Translations under genes and position numbers: made by a program
Notes under the pieces: model-generated
Told to the model about the DNA's origin: nothing
Seen by the model: only the letters and a program-made list of their open reading frames with translations
Databases searched by the model: none
NCBI GenBank assembly: GCA_019915015.1
Contig: JAHBBC010000022.1
Coordinates: 186,001 to 250,000 of the forward strand
Length of the DNA stretch: 64,000 nt
Reading direction: 5' to 3'
Source of the DNA: Auriscalpium vulgare
Lineage: Eukaryota; Basidiomycota; Agaricomycetes; Russulales; Auriscalpiaceae
Shown: positions 11,131 to 21,632 of the stretch, one piece after another
How the letters are laid out: each line of letters begins with the position of its first letter
How positions within the stretch are numbered: position 1 is the stretch's first letter

Positions 11131-11367
11131 CTGAAGATCTGACCGTCCTCGGTCAGCGCGTGCGTTGAATACGGGTCGGCAAAGGAGTGCTGGGGGCTGC
11201 GGTGGGTGGGAACGAAAGGATACAGAAATGGAAGAGTGAAGCATATAGCGAACTTGAATGTCCCTTCTTGGTCTCTGTAAATGGCATGGGCAAAAGGGAA
11301 ACAAAACTTAAACAAACACAAGGGAAACCATGCGTAGCATGCTGGAAAGAGAAACAAAACAAAGGAG

Positions 11368-14300
11368 TCAGGAGCCATCTGGGGGACCATCCATGTCGTC
11401 TTCATCGGCTATTGGCATGTCTTCTAAGCTGTCATCGTCTCCTAAGGACTGGGAAGCTTCTAGTTCGCGAAGTCGAGTAGTGTCAATATCAATGGCATCT
11501 AAGTCCACTTCAATTCGCTTTCGCGCAAAGAAGGGGATGACTCTGAAGGCGGCAATGGGTCGATCAAAGACGGAACCATCTAGTTCTGCAACAAGGTAGG
11601 CGCCTCCGCGGTTTCGCGATACAACAACAAGGGGGCCTAGATAGCGAGGGCGCATCTTGCGGTTTAGCGACTTCTCGATAGCGGTGTGGCGGATCAATAC
11701 AAGGTCTCCACGCTTGAAATCAAAGTCGCGAATGGTCGCTGCGTGGTCACGCTCAAAGCGCTCTGCTGCTGCTAGACGATGTGCAAAAACCTTGGAACGC
11801 AGGTGTGAAATGTGCTCGTGTCGCTTCTGGAGGGCTATGGCGCGTCGTGCAATGAGGTCTGTGGTCGAAAGAATGGACGTGGGCGGCGGCAAGAGGTACG
11901 TTGCTTCGGATATGTCAAGGGGAATGAGCGGATGACAACCAGTGACTGCAAAGTAGGGCGAGCAACCCATGCGGCGTCTTGTAGTAAGGCGCTCGGACCA
12001 AAAGACTGTGTGCGCAGACATAGACCAGCGACTCTGTTCTCCATCGCAGGCCTTGAACAATGCTTGACGAACGTCAAAGTGTGCACGTTCAACGATGCCG
12101 TTGGCTCGCAAATTGTAACCACTGATGCGAATATGGCGAATGTTGTACTTCTTGGACAGATAGTCAAGTGCCTTGACAAATGGGCCTCCGTTGTCTGTGA
12201 CGATTTCGCTTAATGAACCCCAACGACAAAGGATATCTTCAAAGACCCAATCTGCAATGGCCTTGGCTGTCTCACGGCGTAGGAGTCGAAACTCGGGGTA
12301 CTGGGTGAGTGAACAGCGTCCTTGAACAATATAGCGAAAGCCGTTAGAGACTGGCATATGCATTGTGTCAACGTAGATCTTCGCGAAGAGCGCAGCGGGT
12401 ATCGCAACAACCGGGGGGATGAGAACTTGACGCTTCTGACGCTGCTGACAGATGAGACAGCTGCGGACATACCACATAGCATCCGCTTCTGAAGCTGGCC
12501 ACCAAAAACGTTCTTGAATAAGCGATCTTGTAGCAAAAACTCCGCGATGTCCAACACGATCATGACATTCTGCAAGAACTTGAAGTCGTTGAGCTGGTTG
12601 TATCACAAGCTTGTGTGCGCCATCAAGACTGCGTCGCCAAAGTCTTGTCTTGTCGATAAAGAAGCGCGTCGCATAGCGGACAAAGGTCGCGAACTCAGAA
12701 TCTGACAAGTCTTCTGGGCGTTCTGGTTTCCTTAACCAATTGTGGACTGCTTGAATGCGAAGGTCGTGGGTTCTAGCTGAGTCGGAACGTGGCACATCGT
12801 CATAACAGAGCTTGGGCTCCTCCTCCTCCTTACTGAAGTCTTGACCGTCCTCGGTCAGGGCATAGGTCGCGAAGCAGGGAGGGTGGGTGGGCACAGCTAG
12901 GATGTGGGAACGAAACGCAGAAGGCGAAGGGTAGACAATGTGAAGGAATCCATGCATGTTATCAAGCCAATCATCATAACTGTCATCTTGTTCTGTCTCT
13001 GCTGGGGTATCTTCACCTTCTTGTCTATGTCGCGAAAGCCCGTCTGGTCCATGGCGAACCCCTGGAACGTGGCGAAGCTTGAAATGGAAGATGAGGATGC
13101 CTAGAATCCATCGATTGATACTTGCACTAGGGACGAGATCCGGGTTCTTGAGCATTCCTTTGATAGCGCTAGCGTCTACTTCAACAACTAGGTTGCGAAC
13201 GCCAAGTAGATAGATGCGGAGTGTGCGTAGTGCACGGAAAAGGCCGTAAATCTCAAGCTTAGGCTGGGAGAAGCGTCGTTCGCGGTCGTTGAGCGTGATA
13301 GAACCAAAGCGATTGATATAGCGGAGCGTCTTCTTGGGGGTCGCGACGTCTTGCGCTAAGATATAGCCTATTGCAATGTACGAGGAGTCAACAGCTAAGA
13401 CAACTGGGTCGGGTGATTCATAGTTGATGGCACGGAGCGCTGGCGAGGCGAGCAAGGCTACTTTAAGGTCTTCTTGAGCGGCAATATGTTCTGGTCCGAA
13501 CTCGAATGGGACACCTTTGCGAGTAAGCTGTGTCAAGACGTGGGCACGTTTCGCGAACGAGTCGATGAAAATGCGGCAGACTCCAATGGTACCAAGGAAT
13601 GCACGAACGTCAGAGACATCTTTGCAGGGGCCCCAGTTGCGGATAACTGAGACAGTGGACTCGTCAGGACGTCGACCTTGTGGGGTGCAACGATGGCCAA
13701 GAACGGTGAACTCGCGACTGATAATGATAGACTTGGTGCCAGAGAATGTGCCACCACAATACTTCATGCGCTGCAAGATACGGTTGACATTCTGGAAGTG
13801 CTCCCAGACAAAACGGCGGATGTTGCGATTGTTCGCGATGTGCTCGGGCTTGCCATATTCGTCAAGATACTCGGATGCGGGACCTTTGAGTGGGACATCG
13901 TCGATGTAGGGGACTGTAATCGCTGGTATCTCAGGCTGGAGGATGTACGTGACGTCGTCATGGAAGATAGGAACTGAGTTCGTCCATCCCATGGGTAGGG
14001 TGACAAGGCGCTTGGCTCCAAAGGGCGTCTGGAACGTAGTGAGATCTCGCGAGTGTTCGTCAATGAGGCGTTCGTCATAGCCAACGTAGAGATCGAGTAT
14101 TCCACCGCATGCGCGGCCTCCGAACTGTTCTGCAAGGTGCTCTGGCGTGGGTGTGACTCCGGAATGTGCGATAGTGACGGCGTTGAGGGGCTCAAGACTG
14201 TGAACAATGCGTAGCGACTTGCCATCTTTCTTCGCGACGCAGAACCAACGCGAACGATACGATGAATTCGAGTCTTCATATGTGCCTGCATGAATCTTGC

Positions 14301-15186
14301 GACGAATGAGGTCTGTGACTTCTTTGTAAAGACCTGGTGGGATCGGAATATTGCGCTGTACCCAAGGTGTATGCGGAACGACAGGGATTTGGACTGGAGG
14401 AAAGAACTCGCGCTTGAAACTGCCTCGCTCTGAGTCATTCCAAGCGAAAGCGTCGTTGTGAACTGAAATGACGTGGTGCAATAGGTCTCGTTCGGCTGGC
14501 TGAAGGAAATTGTAGCACTCTTGGCTATCAACAGTGTCTTTGCGTTCTTGCGTGTAGCGTCCGGTGGGTACAAAGGGCGGGGGATGCGTAGGGAGCATAG
14601 GGAGCGATGCAAGGGGATCTCCCTGTATGTTGCGAACTATGCGGAACTGTTCTGGGACTGAGCCTAGCACAGGCTTGACTTTCTGGGCAACGGGCTTGTA
14701 CTTGCGCTTCGCAAACGTTTCGCGAACTGGGGGTATCTGATTCTCTGGCAAAGGCAGTGGACGAAGGTCTGAGGCAAAGGTAGAAAAGAGTGTGGATTGC
14801 GTTGAGGCGGGATTTGGAGCGAACGTTGAAGTCAAAACTGTAAAAGCTGCTGGAGCGGCGTGGTTGGGAAGCAAAGAACGAGCGTCGGAGGCGGTTAAAT
14901 AAGCAAACTGGAGCGAGGATTCGTCTGAAGGGTCAAGAGGGGTATAAGCAAGTGCGCGAACACTCGCGCCGTCGCCTTCCAAGATGAGGGCGACTTCTTC
15001 ACCATCTTCTAGATAATCAAGCAGCGAAAGTTGTCTCCTGTGAGACTCGAAACCGATGATGCCCTCTAGGGAACGTAGGCACTGTGACAACAGCTGTCGA
15101 GTTGGGATTGCGAAGCGTAACAGTCTGGTCTTCGTTCTTGAAGTTGCGCACAACACTCTCTGTGATAACGTCGAAGGGGCGTCCAA
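11368..15186 (-). CDS. Element B Pol: reverse transcriptase, RNase H, integrase
   Basis: Open frame of 1272 codons on the minus strand. In order: RT with WFCVAKKDGKSLRIVHSLEPLN, the LPMGWTNSVPIFHDDV block and the catalytic VPYIDDVPL; RNase H with LAVDSSYIAIGYIL and the closing HVPG..H..DGLSR; an integrase zinc-binding region (H...GHRG..AT...I..RFWWP, CLICQ); and an integrase core with YVDTMHMP, IVTDNGGPF and the Glu in GIVERAH (D,D,E). The frame overlaps the gag-protease frame by 170 nt and lies in the +1 frame relative to it, so Pol is probably made by +1 ribosomal frameshifting; its own first codon is not meaningful. All catalytic residues I looked for are present. Confidence 0.88.
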   Translation of the reverse strand: MDAPSTLSQRVLCATSRTKTRLLRFAIPTRQLLSQCLRSLEGIIGFESHRRQLSLLDYLEDGEEVALILEGDGASVRALAYTPLDPSDESSLQFAYLTASDARSLLPNHAAPAAFTVLTSTFAPNPASTQSTLFSTFASDLRPLPLPENQIPPVRETFAKRKYKPVAQKVKPVLGSVPEQFRIVRNIQGDPLASLPMLPTHPPPFVPTGRYTQERKDTVDSQECYNFLQPAERDLLHHVISVHNDAFAWNDSERGSFKREFFPPVQIPVVPHTPWVQRNIPIPPGLYKEVTDLIRRKIHAGTYEDSNSSYRSRWFCVAKKDGKSLRIVHSLEPLNAVTIAHSGVTPTPEHLAEQFGGRACGGILDLYVGYDERLIDEHSRDLTTFQTPFGAKRLVTLPMGWTNSVPIFHDDVTYILQPEIPAITVPYIDDVPLKGPASEYLDEYGKPEHIANNRNIRRFVWEHFQNVNRILQRMKYCGGTFSGTKSIIISREFTVLGHRCTPQGRRPDESTVSVIRNWGPCKDVSDVRAFLGTIGVCRIFIDSFAKRAHVLTQLTRKGVPFEFGPEHIAAQEDLKVALLASPALRAINYESPDPVVLAVDSSYIAIGYILAQDVATPKKTLRYINRFGSITLNDRERRFSQPKLEIYGLFRALRTLRIYLLGVRNLVVEVDASAIKGMLKNPDLVPSASINRWILGILIFHFKLRHVPGVRHGPDGLSRHRQEGEDTPAETEQDDSYDDWLDNMHGFLHIVYPSPSAFRSHILAVPTHPPCFATYALTEDGQDFSKEEEEPKLCYDDVPRSDSARTHDLRIQAVHNWLRKPERPEDLSDSEFATFVRYATRFFIDKTRLWRRSLDGAHKLVIQPAQRLQVLAECHDRVGHRGVFATRSLIQERFWWPASEADAMWYVRSCLICQQRQKRQVLIPPVVAIPAALFAKIYVDTMHMPVSNGFRYIVQGRCSLTQYPEFRLLRRETAKAIADWVFEDILCRWGSLSEIVTDNGGPFVKALDYLSKKYNIRHIRISGYNLRANGIVERAHFDVRQALFKACDGEQSRWSMSAHTVFWSERLTTRRRMGCSPYFAVTGCHPLIPLDISEATYLLPPPTSILSTTDLIARRAIALQKRHEHISHLRSKVFAHRLAAAERFERDHAATIRDFDFKRGDLVLIRHTAIEKSLNRKMRPRYLGPLVVVSRNRGGAYLVAELDGSVFDRPIAAFRVIPFFARKRIEVDLDAIDIDTTRLRELEASQSLGDDDSLEDMPIADEDDMDGPPDGS

Positions 15187-17215
15187 GTAGAATGTCGTAC
15201 GCGACGTTGCGAATGACGTGGATCTGCAAGTAGATGGTAATATTCGCGATCTTGACGGGGACGTTGCGAGCTAATCCAAGCGAGCTGTCATAGTGTGTGT
15301 TGGCACTCTGAACACGAATGCGGATCGAAGGGTCGTATGCAAGGCCAAGATGGTGACAAATCTCTTCTGACATCGAGATAATCTGTGACCCGGGATCCAA
15401 AAGGCATTCAACTGTGTCTTTGTTGTCAATGATAGCGTCGATGGAGCGGAGCGCATGTGATTCGCGGGCGACAGTCAAGACTTTAGGCTCTTCTTCAGGG
15501 GCTAAGTCCATCAGGTACGTCTCATATGGATCATCAATGACTAGGACGCCGGGCGGAGGGTTATTGCGATCTGGCGCGATAACACGAGGGGCAGGGACAT
15601 AGTTTGCAAACGTCTTGGCTTCAGCTTCGGCAATTGCCGCGGCGGGCGAGACTATGTCTTCTGGGACCTCTTCGACAGTGGGGAAACTGGAAATGACTTG
15701 CTCATTGACTGCACGACGAGGTGTGACAACATCGCGATACTTCGCGCGGACCTCTGGCGAGAGTGAAAGGAGTTCCTCAGGTGTGAGCGTGATCGAGTTC
15801 GCTTTCATCGAGCGAGCAAACACTGTGTCTGCTATCTCTGTCTTGTGGACTGGAGCATTTGTCTTGTAAGCGGTGTCTCGCGCATTCAAAGGCCTGGGCG
15901 GGTCTGCAGGGACAAAGCGTGTCTGCTTGACTGGGGCGGAAGTAGCGTCACGAGCTTTGGCAAAGGGGTGCGAAGGTGTGCGAGGTGCTGATGACTGTGC
16001 TGGACTAGGAGCGGGAGCTTGCGCTGGAGCTGGAGCTTGAACTGGTGGGGCATCTTGAGTCGGCTTCACGTTCGCGGTTCGACGAGGGGGCACTTCTACG
16101 CCGTCGAAGACCAACTTGAACGAATCGCGAGCCTGTGGGCCTTTCAGTGCTGCTAGCTCCGCTTCAAGTGCGGCGATGCGATCTGTCGCGGAAAGCGTGA
16201 ATGTCGAGAGCGGCTCAACTGCGAGCATCATCTGGGCTTGTGCGCGCTGGCCTGGGTTGCGTCGATGCCACTCCATCATGCGATCACGAAGGGTGTTGCC
16301 TGTAATAAAGCGGGGAACAAATCCTCCACCAGGTAGTATGACTCTTCCTTCATGGTTTCGCTTGACGTAGCCAGTGCGGATGTCTTCTTCGACTGCAGGA
16401 CAGTTCGCGATGTGATGATCTGGAGCGCCATCATATAGGCAACGATTCTCTGAGCGAATGGTGTCAACTGGAGCAGGTGTGGGCGTGGACAAGGCTGCTG
16501 GGACTGCGCTATTGCCTTGAATTGCTTGGGTGAGCGAACGAACGAGGGTGACAAGGAGTTCTTCCGTCTTGATCGCTGGGGCTGGCGTTAACGATGAGCT
16601 GGGTGCTAAAGCGGCGTCGTTGCGAAAGGAAGAGGCTGCTGTGCCATGTAGAACATAGTTCGTTGCGTCCTTGACGTCAGAAACAAGATAGGGGTCTTCT
16701 GGCTCCTGGTCTGGCAATTTGATCTGAAGGCGAGCATGGACACGCTGCCAAAGCTCAGCTGGGATGCCTCGAACGAATTCTCGTTGTTGCTGGAGGTCTG
16801 AGAGGCGCTTGTGCTTGATAAGATAGCTGGAGAGCGTCAAGAAGTCGCGATGGAATGTTGCGAACTCTTCCAGTGTCGAGATTCCGTTGGCGCGACGTTC
16901 CGCGACGAGGTGCTCAAGGTCTGCAACTGAATATGCTTTGTCTTCGCTAGCACCTGGGTAGAGCTTCGCGACAGCTTCCTTGAACTCTTTGTATGACTTG
17001 GAGGCGTCGGTGAACTCTGTCATGGCGTCGAAAAGATCGGCTACTTCGATAGGGACATAACTCTGTGCCCAAGTCTTCTTCTCTTCATCCTTGGTGATTG
17101 AGCAACGAAGGAATAGGATTTCAAGGTCTGCAAAGAACCTGCGGATTGAACGAGGCTGTTCTGGGGTAAATATAGGGGCGGTGCGATCACCACGAGCTGG
17201 CATAAGCGTAGTCAT
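15017..17215 (-). CDS. Element B Gag-protease
   Basis: First sensible ATG at 17215 (MTTLMPARGDRTAPIFTP); the frame is open upstream into the LTR. 732 residues. The capsid-like region (RRFFADLEILF...W.QSYV) is followed by NRCLYDGAPDHHIANC, the usual position of a CCHC knuckle but with the second Cys replaced by Asp. A Pro/Ala-rich spacer comes next. Near the C-terminus the retropepsin reads CLLDPGSQIISMS with the downstream YDILLGRPF flap/psi-loop match; the active triad is DPG and not DTG/DSG. The frame ends inside the start of Pol. Confidence 0.85.
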   Translation of the reverse strand: MTTLMPARGDRTAPIFTPEQPRSIRRFFADLEILFLRCSITKDEEKKTWAQSYVPIEVADLFDAMTEFTDASKSYKEFKEAVAKLYPGASEDKAYSVADLEHLVAERRANGISTLEEFATFHRDFLTLSSYLIKHKRLSDLQQQREFVRGIPAELWQRVHARLQIKLPDQEPEDPYLVSDVKDATNYVLHGTAASSFRNDAALAPSSSLTPAPAIKTEELLVTLVRSLTQAIQGNSAVPAALSTPTPAPVDTIRSENRCLYDGAPDHHIANCPAVEEDIRTGYVKRNHEGRVILPGGGFVPRFITGNTLRDRMMEWHRRNPGQRAQAQMMLAVEPLSTFTLSATDRIAALEAELAALKGPQARDSFKLVFDGVEVPPRRTANVKPTQDAPPVQAPAPAQAPAPSPAQSSAPRTPSHPFAKARDATSAPVKQTRFVPADPPRPLNARDTAYKTNAPVHKTEIADTVFARSMKANSITLTPEELLSLSPEVRAKYRDVVTPRRAVNEQVISSFPTVEEVPEDIVSPAAAIAEAEAKTFANYVPAPRVIAPDRNNPPPGVLVIDDPYETYLMDLAPEEEPKVLTVARESHALRSIDAIIDNKDTVECLLDPGSQIISMSEEICHHLGLAYDPSIRIRVQSANTHYDSSLGLARNVPVKIANITIYLQIHVIRNVAYDILLGRPFDVITESVVRNFKNEDQTVTLRNPNSTAVVTVPTFPRGHHRFRVSQETTFAA

Positions 17216-17652
17216 CGCGATAAAAGGTTGGGGATTGGTGATAGGGACTTGAACGGTGTGTGTGCGACGGTTCGCGATATAAACGGCGGGCGATGGAAGA
17301 CGACTGGTGATGGCTGGAGGTGTGGAAATAGGCTGGGGCGATGGCGAAGGCGGAGTGCGCGATGTGACGGGATGTAACAAGGGGCGAGGCGACGATGGGA
17401 AGCTTCCTGGAAACGGTGGAGAGTCTTCTAATGGATCTAGGAGGTTGATATCACTGAGAAGGTCGGAAGGAAGGTTGTTGTGTGTCGCAAATGGACTAGG
17501 GACTGAGGAAAAGAGTTCTCCTGGACTGGGGGGCCAAACGACAAACGATTCGCGAAGTTCTGCGGCTAGGGAGGAGACTCGAGTAGGATAGCGATGTCGA
17601 TGTGTAGGGGGTGTGGAAGATGAACGAGAGTGATCTGAAGCAATCCTGGTAG

Positions 17653-17673
17653 TGCCCCTCGCGGTGGGCTCCA
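17653..17673 (-). other. Element B primer-binding-site candidate
   Basis: Four bases inside the 5' LTR (minus orientation) the sequence TGGAGCCCACCGCGAGGGGC begins with TGG, complementary to a tRNA CCA end. The matching tRNA was not identified. Confidence 0.55.
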
Positions 17674-17677
17674 CAAA

Positions 17678-18834
17678 TGATGACCTATCTCGGCGCACAG
17701 GCGGTCAGATGGCAAAACAAACCACAAAACCAACTCCTGCTGGCTCGAGCGGTGCTAGTAACAGGTTGGGGGCGCGTCCCAGGACCTACAGATGACTCGG
17801 GGAGAGGCGTGAACGCTGGGGGGAAGTCGCTAGGTGACTTGGAGGGCGATAGGACGATGGACAAGGTGATCTGGGATGGAAGTCGACACTGCTGGTGCGG
17901 AACAGGACGTTGCGATGTGTAGCGAGCTTGAGAATACCTTGCTGGAGGGCTGAGACGATGGGGGAACAAAGGCGAGGATGAGGGGACAAGGGGACAAGGT
18001 GATACGAAGGTCGCGACGTAACGCGATAACGCTGGACGAGGTGAAAACAATGTGCTCTGCGAAGTTGAAGGCTTGTAAACGTGGGCTCTGCGAAGGTGAA
18101 GGCTATAATCTTGGGCGCTGCGAAGTTGAAGGTCGAGGTCGATGTTGAACGCGATAAAACGATGTTGCAAAGGTTTGAGACGTTGACTCTGGAGGGGAGA
18201 AGTTGTCTGATATTCAGTGACCTAGCTACCAACAGATATACACGGGAAACATGTCTCTGTGGCTACTGTGAGTCATCTGGTAAGTATGGGGATAGTGAGA
18301 CATTCTAGAAGGCGTATCCAATCAGAAACAAGCATCGCGACGTATCGGAACAGCAAGGCTGTGCTATCTCCATGTGAAACTCCGAGATATGCGGATCGCG
18401 ACGTATCGGAAACCATCAAACCGGAACATTGCTCTGAGACACTGCATCTAGACCGGACCCTGGGACCTGTGGGTGACGTGTCGAGGGGCTGCGCAACGCT
18501 AGGACGCTCTGGGAACGAGGTGGGAGGCGAGGGCAACATGTGGATGTATGCGCGAGACATTGCGACGTGCGCACAGAATGCTAATGGCTGGCTCAGAACG
18601 TCTCGGTGACTTGGTGGGCGTGTACACATGACTTGGGGACTTGTGCAATCATCCTGCGTGGCCTGGATGGTAGAGAATCGATGGAGACGTCAAGGAGTAT
18701 AGGCCCGTGTTGCTACAAGTGTGCTAGCGTCTTGGCTGGAACTGCGAGCGCGATGTGTTGCGATAGTCGATGTTGAGGCGATAGAACGTGCCAAAAATGC
18801 GAAAACAGAAGCCACCCGCGCTGGGGGCGTATCA
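17678..18834 (-). repeat. Element B 5' LTR
   Basis: 1157 bp, matches 9964-11119 essentially base for base with one additional G near 18825. Right flank CCGG at 18835-18838 is the second copy of the target duplication. Confidence 0.92.
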
Positions 18835-18838
18835 CCGG

Positions 18839-19623
18839 CCGCAGGGGGAGGGGGCAACGAGGGCGCTCGGAACGATGACGACCAAGTTCCGCCTCCTCCA
18901 CCGTATCCTCGCAATGAACCGGACAATGCATCCGCCGAGCCAGCAGCCGAGGGCTCCCAGACAGAACATTCGACACCGAATGTTGCAGACAGACTGTCCA
19001 GGAGATCCCCCTTGCCTCGACCTGACGCCGGACCGTCACGCAGGATGTTCGCGATGCGAACAAATGCCAGTAAGACCAGCGAGGACACCCCTCGCTGGGT
19101 ATACATGGCAAACCTGTGCAAGAACGTACCGGACTCGGAGCAACCCACTCGCTCGGACGAGGGGCAGACCGTACTCGCAGGTGACATAGTCATCAATGGC
19201 GAGACGTTCTACACCCTGTTCGACAGCGGCAGCACCGCAGACAGCATCAGCCCGGAAGCAGCCACGGTATCCCGGGTCGGGATATTCGAGCTGAAGCGGC
19301 CAATGACACTGCAACTGGGCTGCGTCGGATCCAAGTCGAAGATCAACTATGGAACCAACTGCGAGGTCGGGATAGGCAAGCAGCGCTACCCGACCTACCT
19401 CGACATAGCTAACATCGATCACTACGATGTTATACTCGGGGTACCATTTCAAAAGCGGCACGGTGTGCTCCTCAACTTCCGTGACAATACGATCACGGTA
19501 GGCGAGCACACCTTCCCCGCACTCACTCCTGAACAGGAGAGCAAGCGGGCGCGACGCCACTGGCCACGCCCGCGCGCGCGCGCAGACCTGCGGGTCAATG
19601 CCGCGCGCCCCATCCATGATTGA
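18839..19623 (+). pseudogene. Element A retropepsin region (middle piece)
   Basis: Continues the element A frame after element B: AAGGGGNEG, a Pro-rich linker, then GDIVINGETFYTLFDSGSTADSISP with the DSG aspartic protease triad and IDHYDVILGVPF, the second conserved retropepsin block. It ends at an in-frame TGA (19621-19623). The next frame, carrying RT, is the same frame and starts immediately afterwards, so a single stop codon separates protease from RT. Confidence 0.8.
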
Positions 19624-21632
19624 ATCGAGGAAGCGGGCTCCACTCACGTGGAACCCGCTACCTCGATGGCACACGGGACACCGAATGTGCCAAGGGATGG
19701 GACGGGGCAAGGACGCAAAACGAGAGGAGGGGCTACCCCAAGGGACCCGCTTCCCCTCGTGAACACGATAAACGTAAACCGAGCGAAATGGATGGAACGG
19801 GCGGCGGATATAATGTGCCCCGTACCGCTCCAGCTCCCCCCATTTCGCGAAGTCAACCACCGCATCAACCTGATTGATGAGGGTCTGGTTATATCCTACC
19901 ACCTCCCGCGATGCCCGGATGCGCTCAAACCCCAGTTAATGGAGAAAATCAAGAGATACACGGCAGCCGGGTGGTGGGAAATGCGTACAGTACCGCAAGC
20001 CGCCCCACTTCTTTGCATACCAAAGAAGTCAGGGAAGCTACGGACGGTTGTCGATGCGCGCAAGCGCAACGACAACACGCACAAGGACGTAACGCCATTC
20101 CCCGACCAGGATCAGATTCGGATGGACGTCGCGCGCGCGAAATATCGTTCCAAGATCGATATGAGCGACGCGTACGAACAAATCCGCATCGAACCCGACG
20201 ACGTCTGGAAGACAGCCTTCGCCTCCATATACGGGACGAAGGTCAGTCACGTCATGCAGCAAGGGGACTGCAACGCCCCTGCCACATTCCAGAGATTAAT
20301 GACGGCAATCCTGAGGGATTGCATCGGGCTGTTCGTGCACGTGTACCTAGATGACATATTCATATTCTCCGATGAAATCGAAGAACATGAAGGCCATCTG
20401 CGCATCGTGTTCGACACCCTCCGAAAAAACCACCTCTTCCTCAGCAAGGAAAAGTGCGACCTGTACTCGACGAGCATGGACTGCCTCGGGCACGTCATAG
20501 ACGACCGCGGCCTCCATGCTGATTCGGACAAGATGTCCAAGGTCAGGAACTGGCCCACACCATCGAACATGAACGAGGTGCTCCAATTCCTGGGACTTGT
20601 ACAATATCTGTCCCAATTCTTGCCCGGCATATCCGCATACACTTCCGTACTGGCCGGAATGACGCGGAATGGTCGTATATTCCAGTGGCGGGCTATACAC
20701 ACATCGTGCTTTGAAACAATCAAAGCGCTAGTGTGCAAAGTCCCCATCTTGCACCCGATCGACCCTCGCACCGGCGAAACGATCTGGGTCATCTGCGACG
20801 CCTCCACCGTTGGAGTCGGCGCAATGTATGGCCAGGGCCCCGAATGGACATCATGTAGACCTGCTGGGCTGATGTCCAAGCGGTTCACGGAGGCCCAGCG
20901 CAACTACCGCACGTTCGAACACGAGACAATCGCAATACTAGAAGCGCTGTCGAAGTGGTCGGACAAGCTGATAGGTCGCCGATTCACCGTCGTCACCGAC
21001 CACAAGGCGCTCGAGTTCTTCCAAAAGCAGAAGGACTTGTCGCCTCGACAGACGCGGTGGGCTGAATTCCTCTCGAAGTACGATACTGAGATCAAGTACG
21101 TCGAGGGGATCCAGAACAAGGTGGCGGATGCGTTGTCTAGGTACTACGCATCCCAACCACCTGACGTGCCCGGTACGGAATACGTGACGATCGACGCAGC
21201 GTTGGATCCAGACATGGATGACCTGCCGCCGACACGCATCCTGGAACTACGCGCGATGAAGTTGCGCGAGCGGGACGCCGAGCGCGACCGTATCGCCCGT
21301 GAGATGCGGCAGAACGCAGCTCCACTGCCGACAACCGCTGCCCCTGGCAAGCGAGTAGCCGCGCCCAAGAAGAAAGCAGTGAAGGCACGCGAGGTCGCGA
21401 GCGAGGCGGTACCAACGTTGGCGGCACCTCCCCCACCTGCATCGCAAGTACGCGATACACTGGGCGAGGGACCACCACTACCGGACAGCATCGCGACCGA
21501 GGGAGACTGGATGGCATCCCTCAGATCGGGATACGCCAAGGACGCGTTCTTCTCCAAGGTCGTGAATTCGCCTAGCGAATTCCCCGCGTTTGAGGAGGAC
21601 GGGGAAGCCTGGTATTCGAAATCCCGGATGGG
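19624..21632 (+). pseudogene. Element A reverse transcriptase and RNase H, interrupted by element C
   Basis: Frame downstream of the TGA. RT blocks: PLLCIPKKSGKLRTVVDARKRN, KIDMSDAYEQIRIEP, QGDCNAPATFQRLM and the catalytic YLDDIFIF. RNase H: WVICDASTVGVGAMYGQ, E in YRTFEHETIAILEAL, TDHKALEFF and KVADALSRYY. A charged Ala/Pro-rich linker follows, then DWMASLRSGYAKDAFF, and the frame meets element C at 21633. The first in-frame ATG after the stop is at 19666; translation may instead depend on readthrough. Confidence 0.85.

Larger units (their letters stand above)
9964..18834 (-). mobile_element. Ty3/Gypsy element B, complete, minus strand
   Basis: Bounded by two nearly identical 1156/1157-bp LTRs, both TG...CA (TGATGACC...GTATCA read on the plus strand). 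It is flanked by a 4-bp CCGG target duplication and contains a primer-binding-site candidate, a gag-protease frame, an overlapping pol frame and a polypurine tract, all in minus-strand orientation. The LTRs differ, as far as I can see, by a single G indel near the end, so the insertion is young relative to element A. Both large frames are open, so the element could be autonomous. Confidence 0.92.

Noticed and set aside
17653..17673. Naming the primer tRNA for element B
   Set aside because: The sequence begins with TGG as expected but I cannot identify the tRNA without a tRNA set for comparison.
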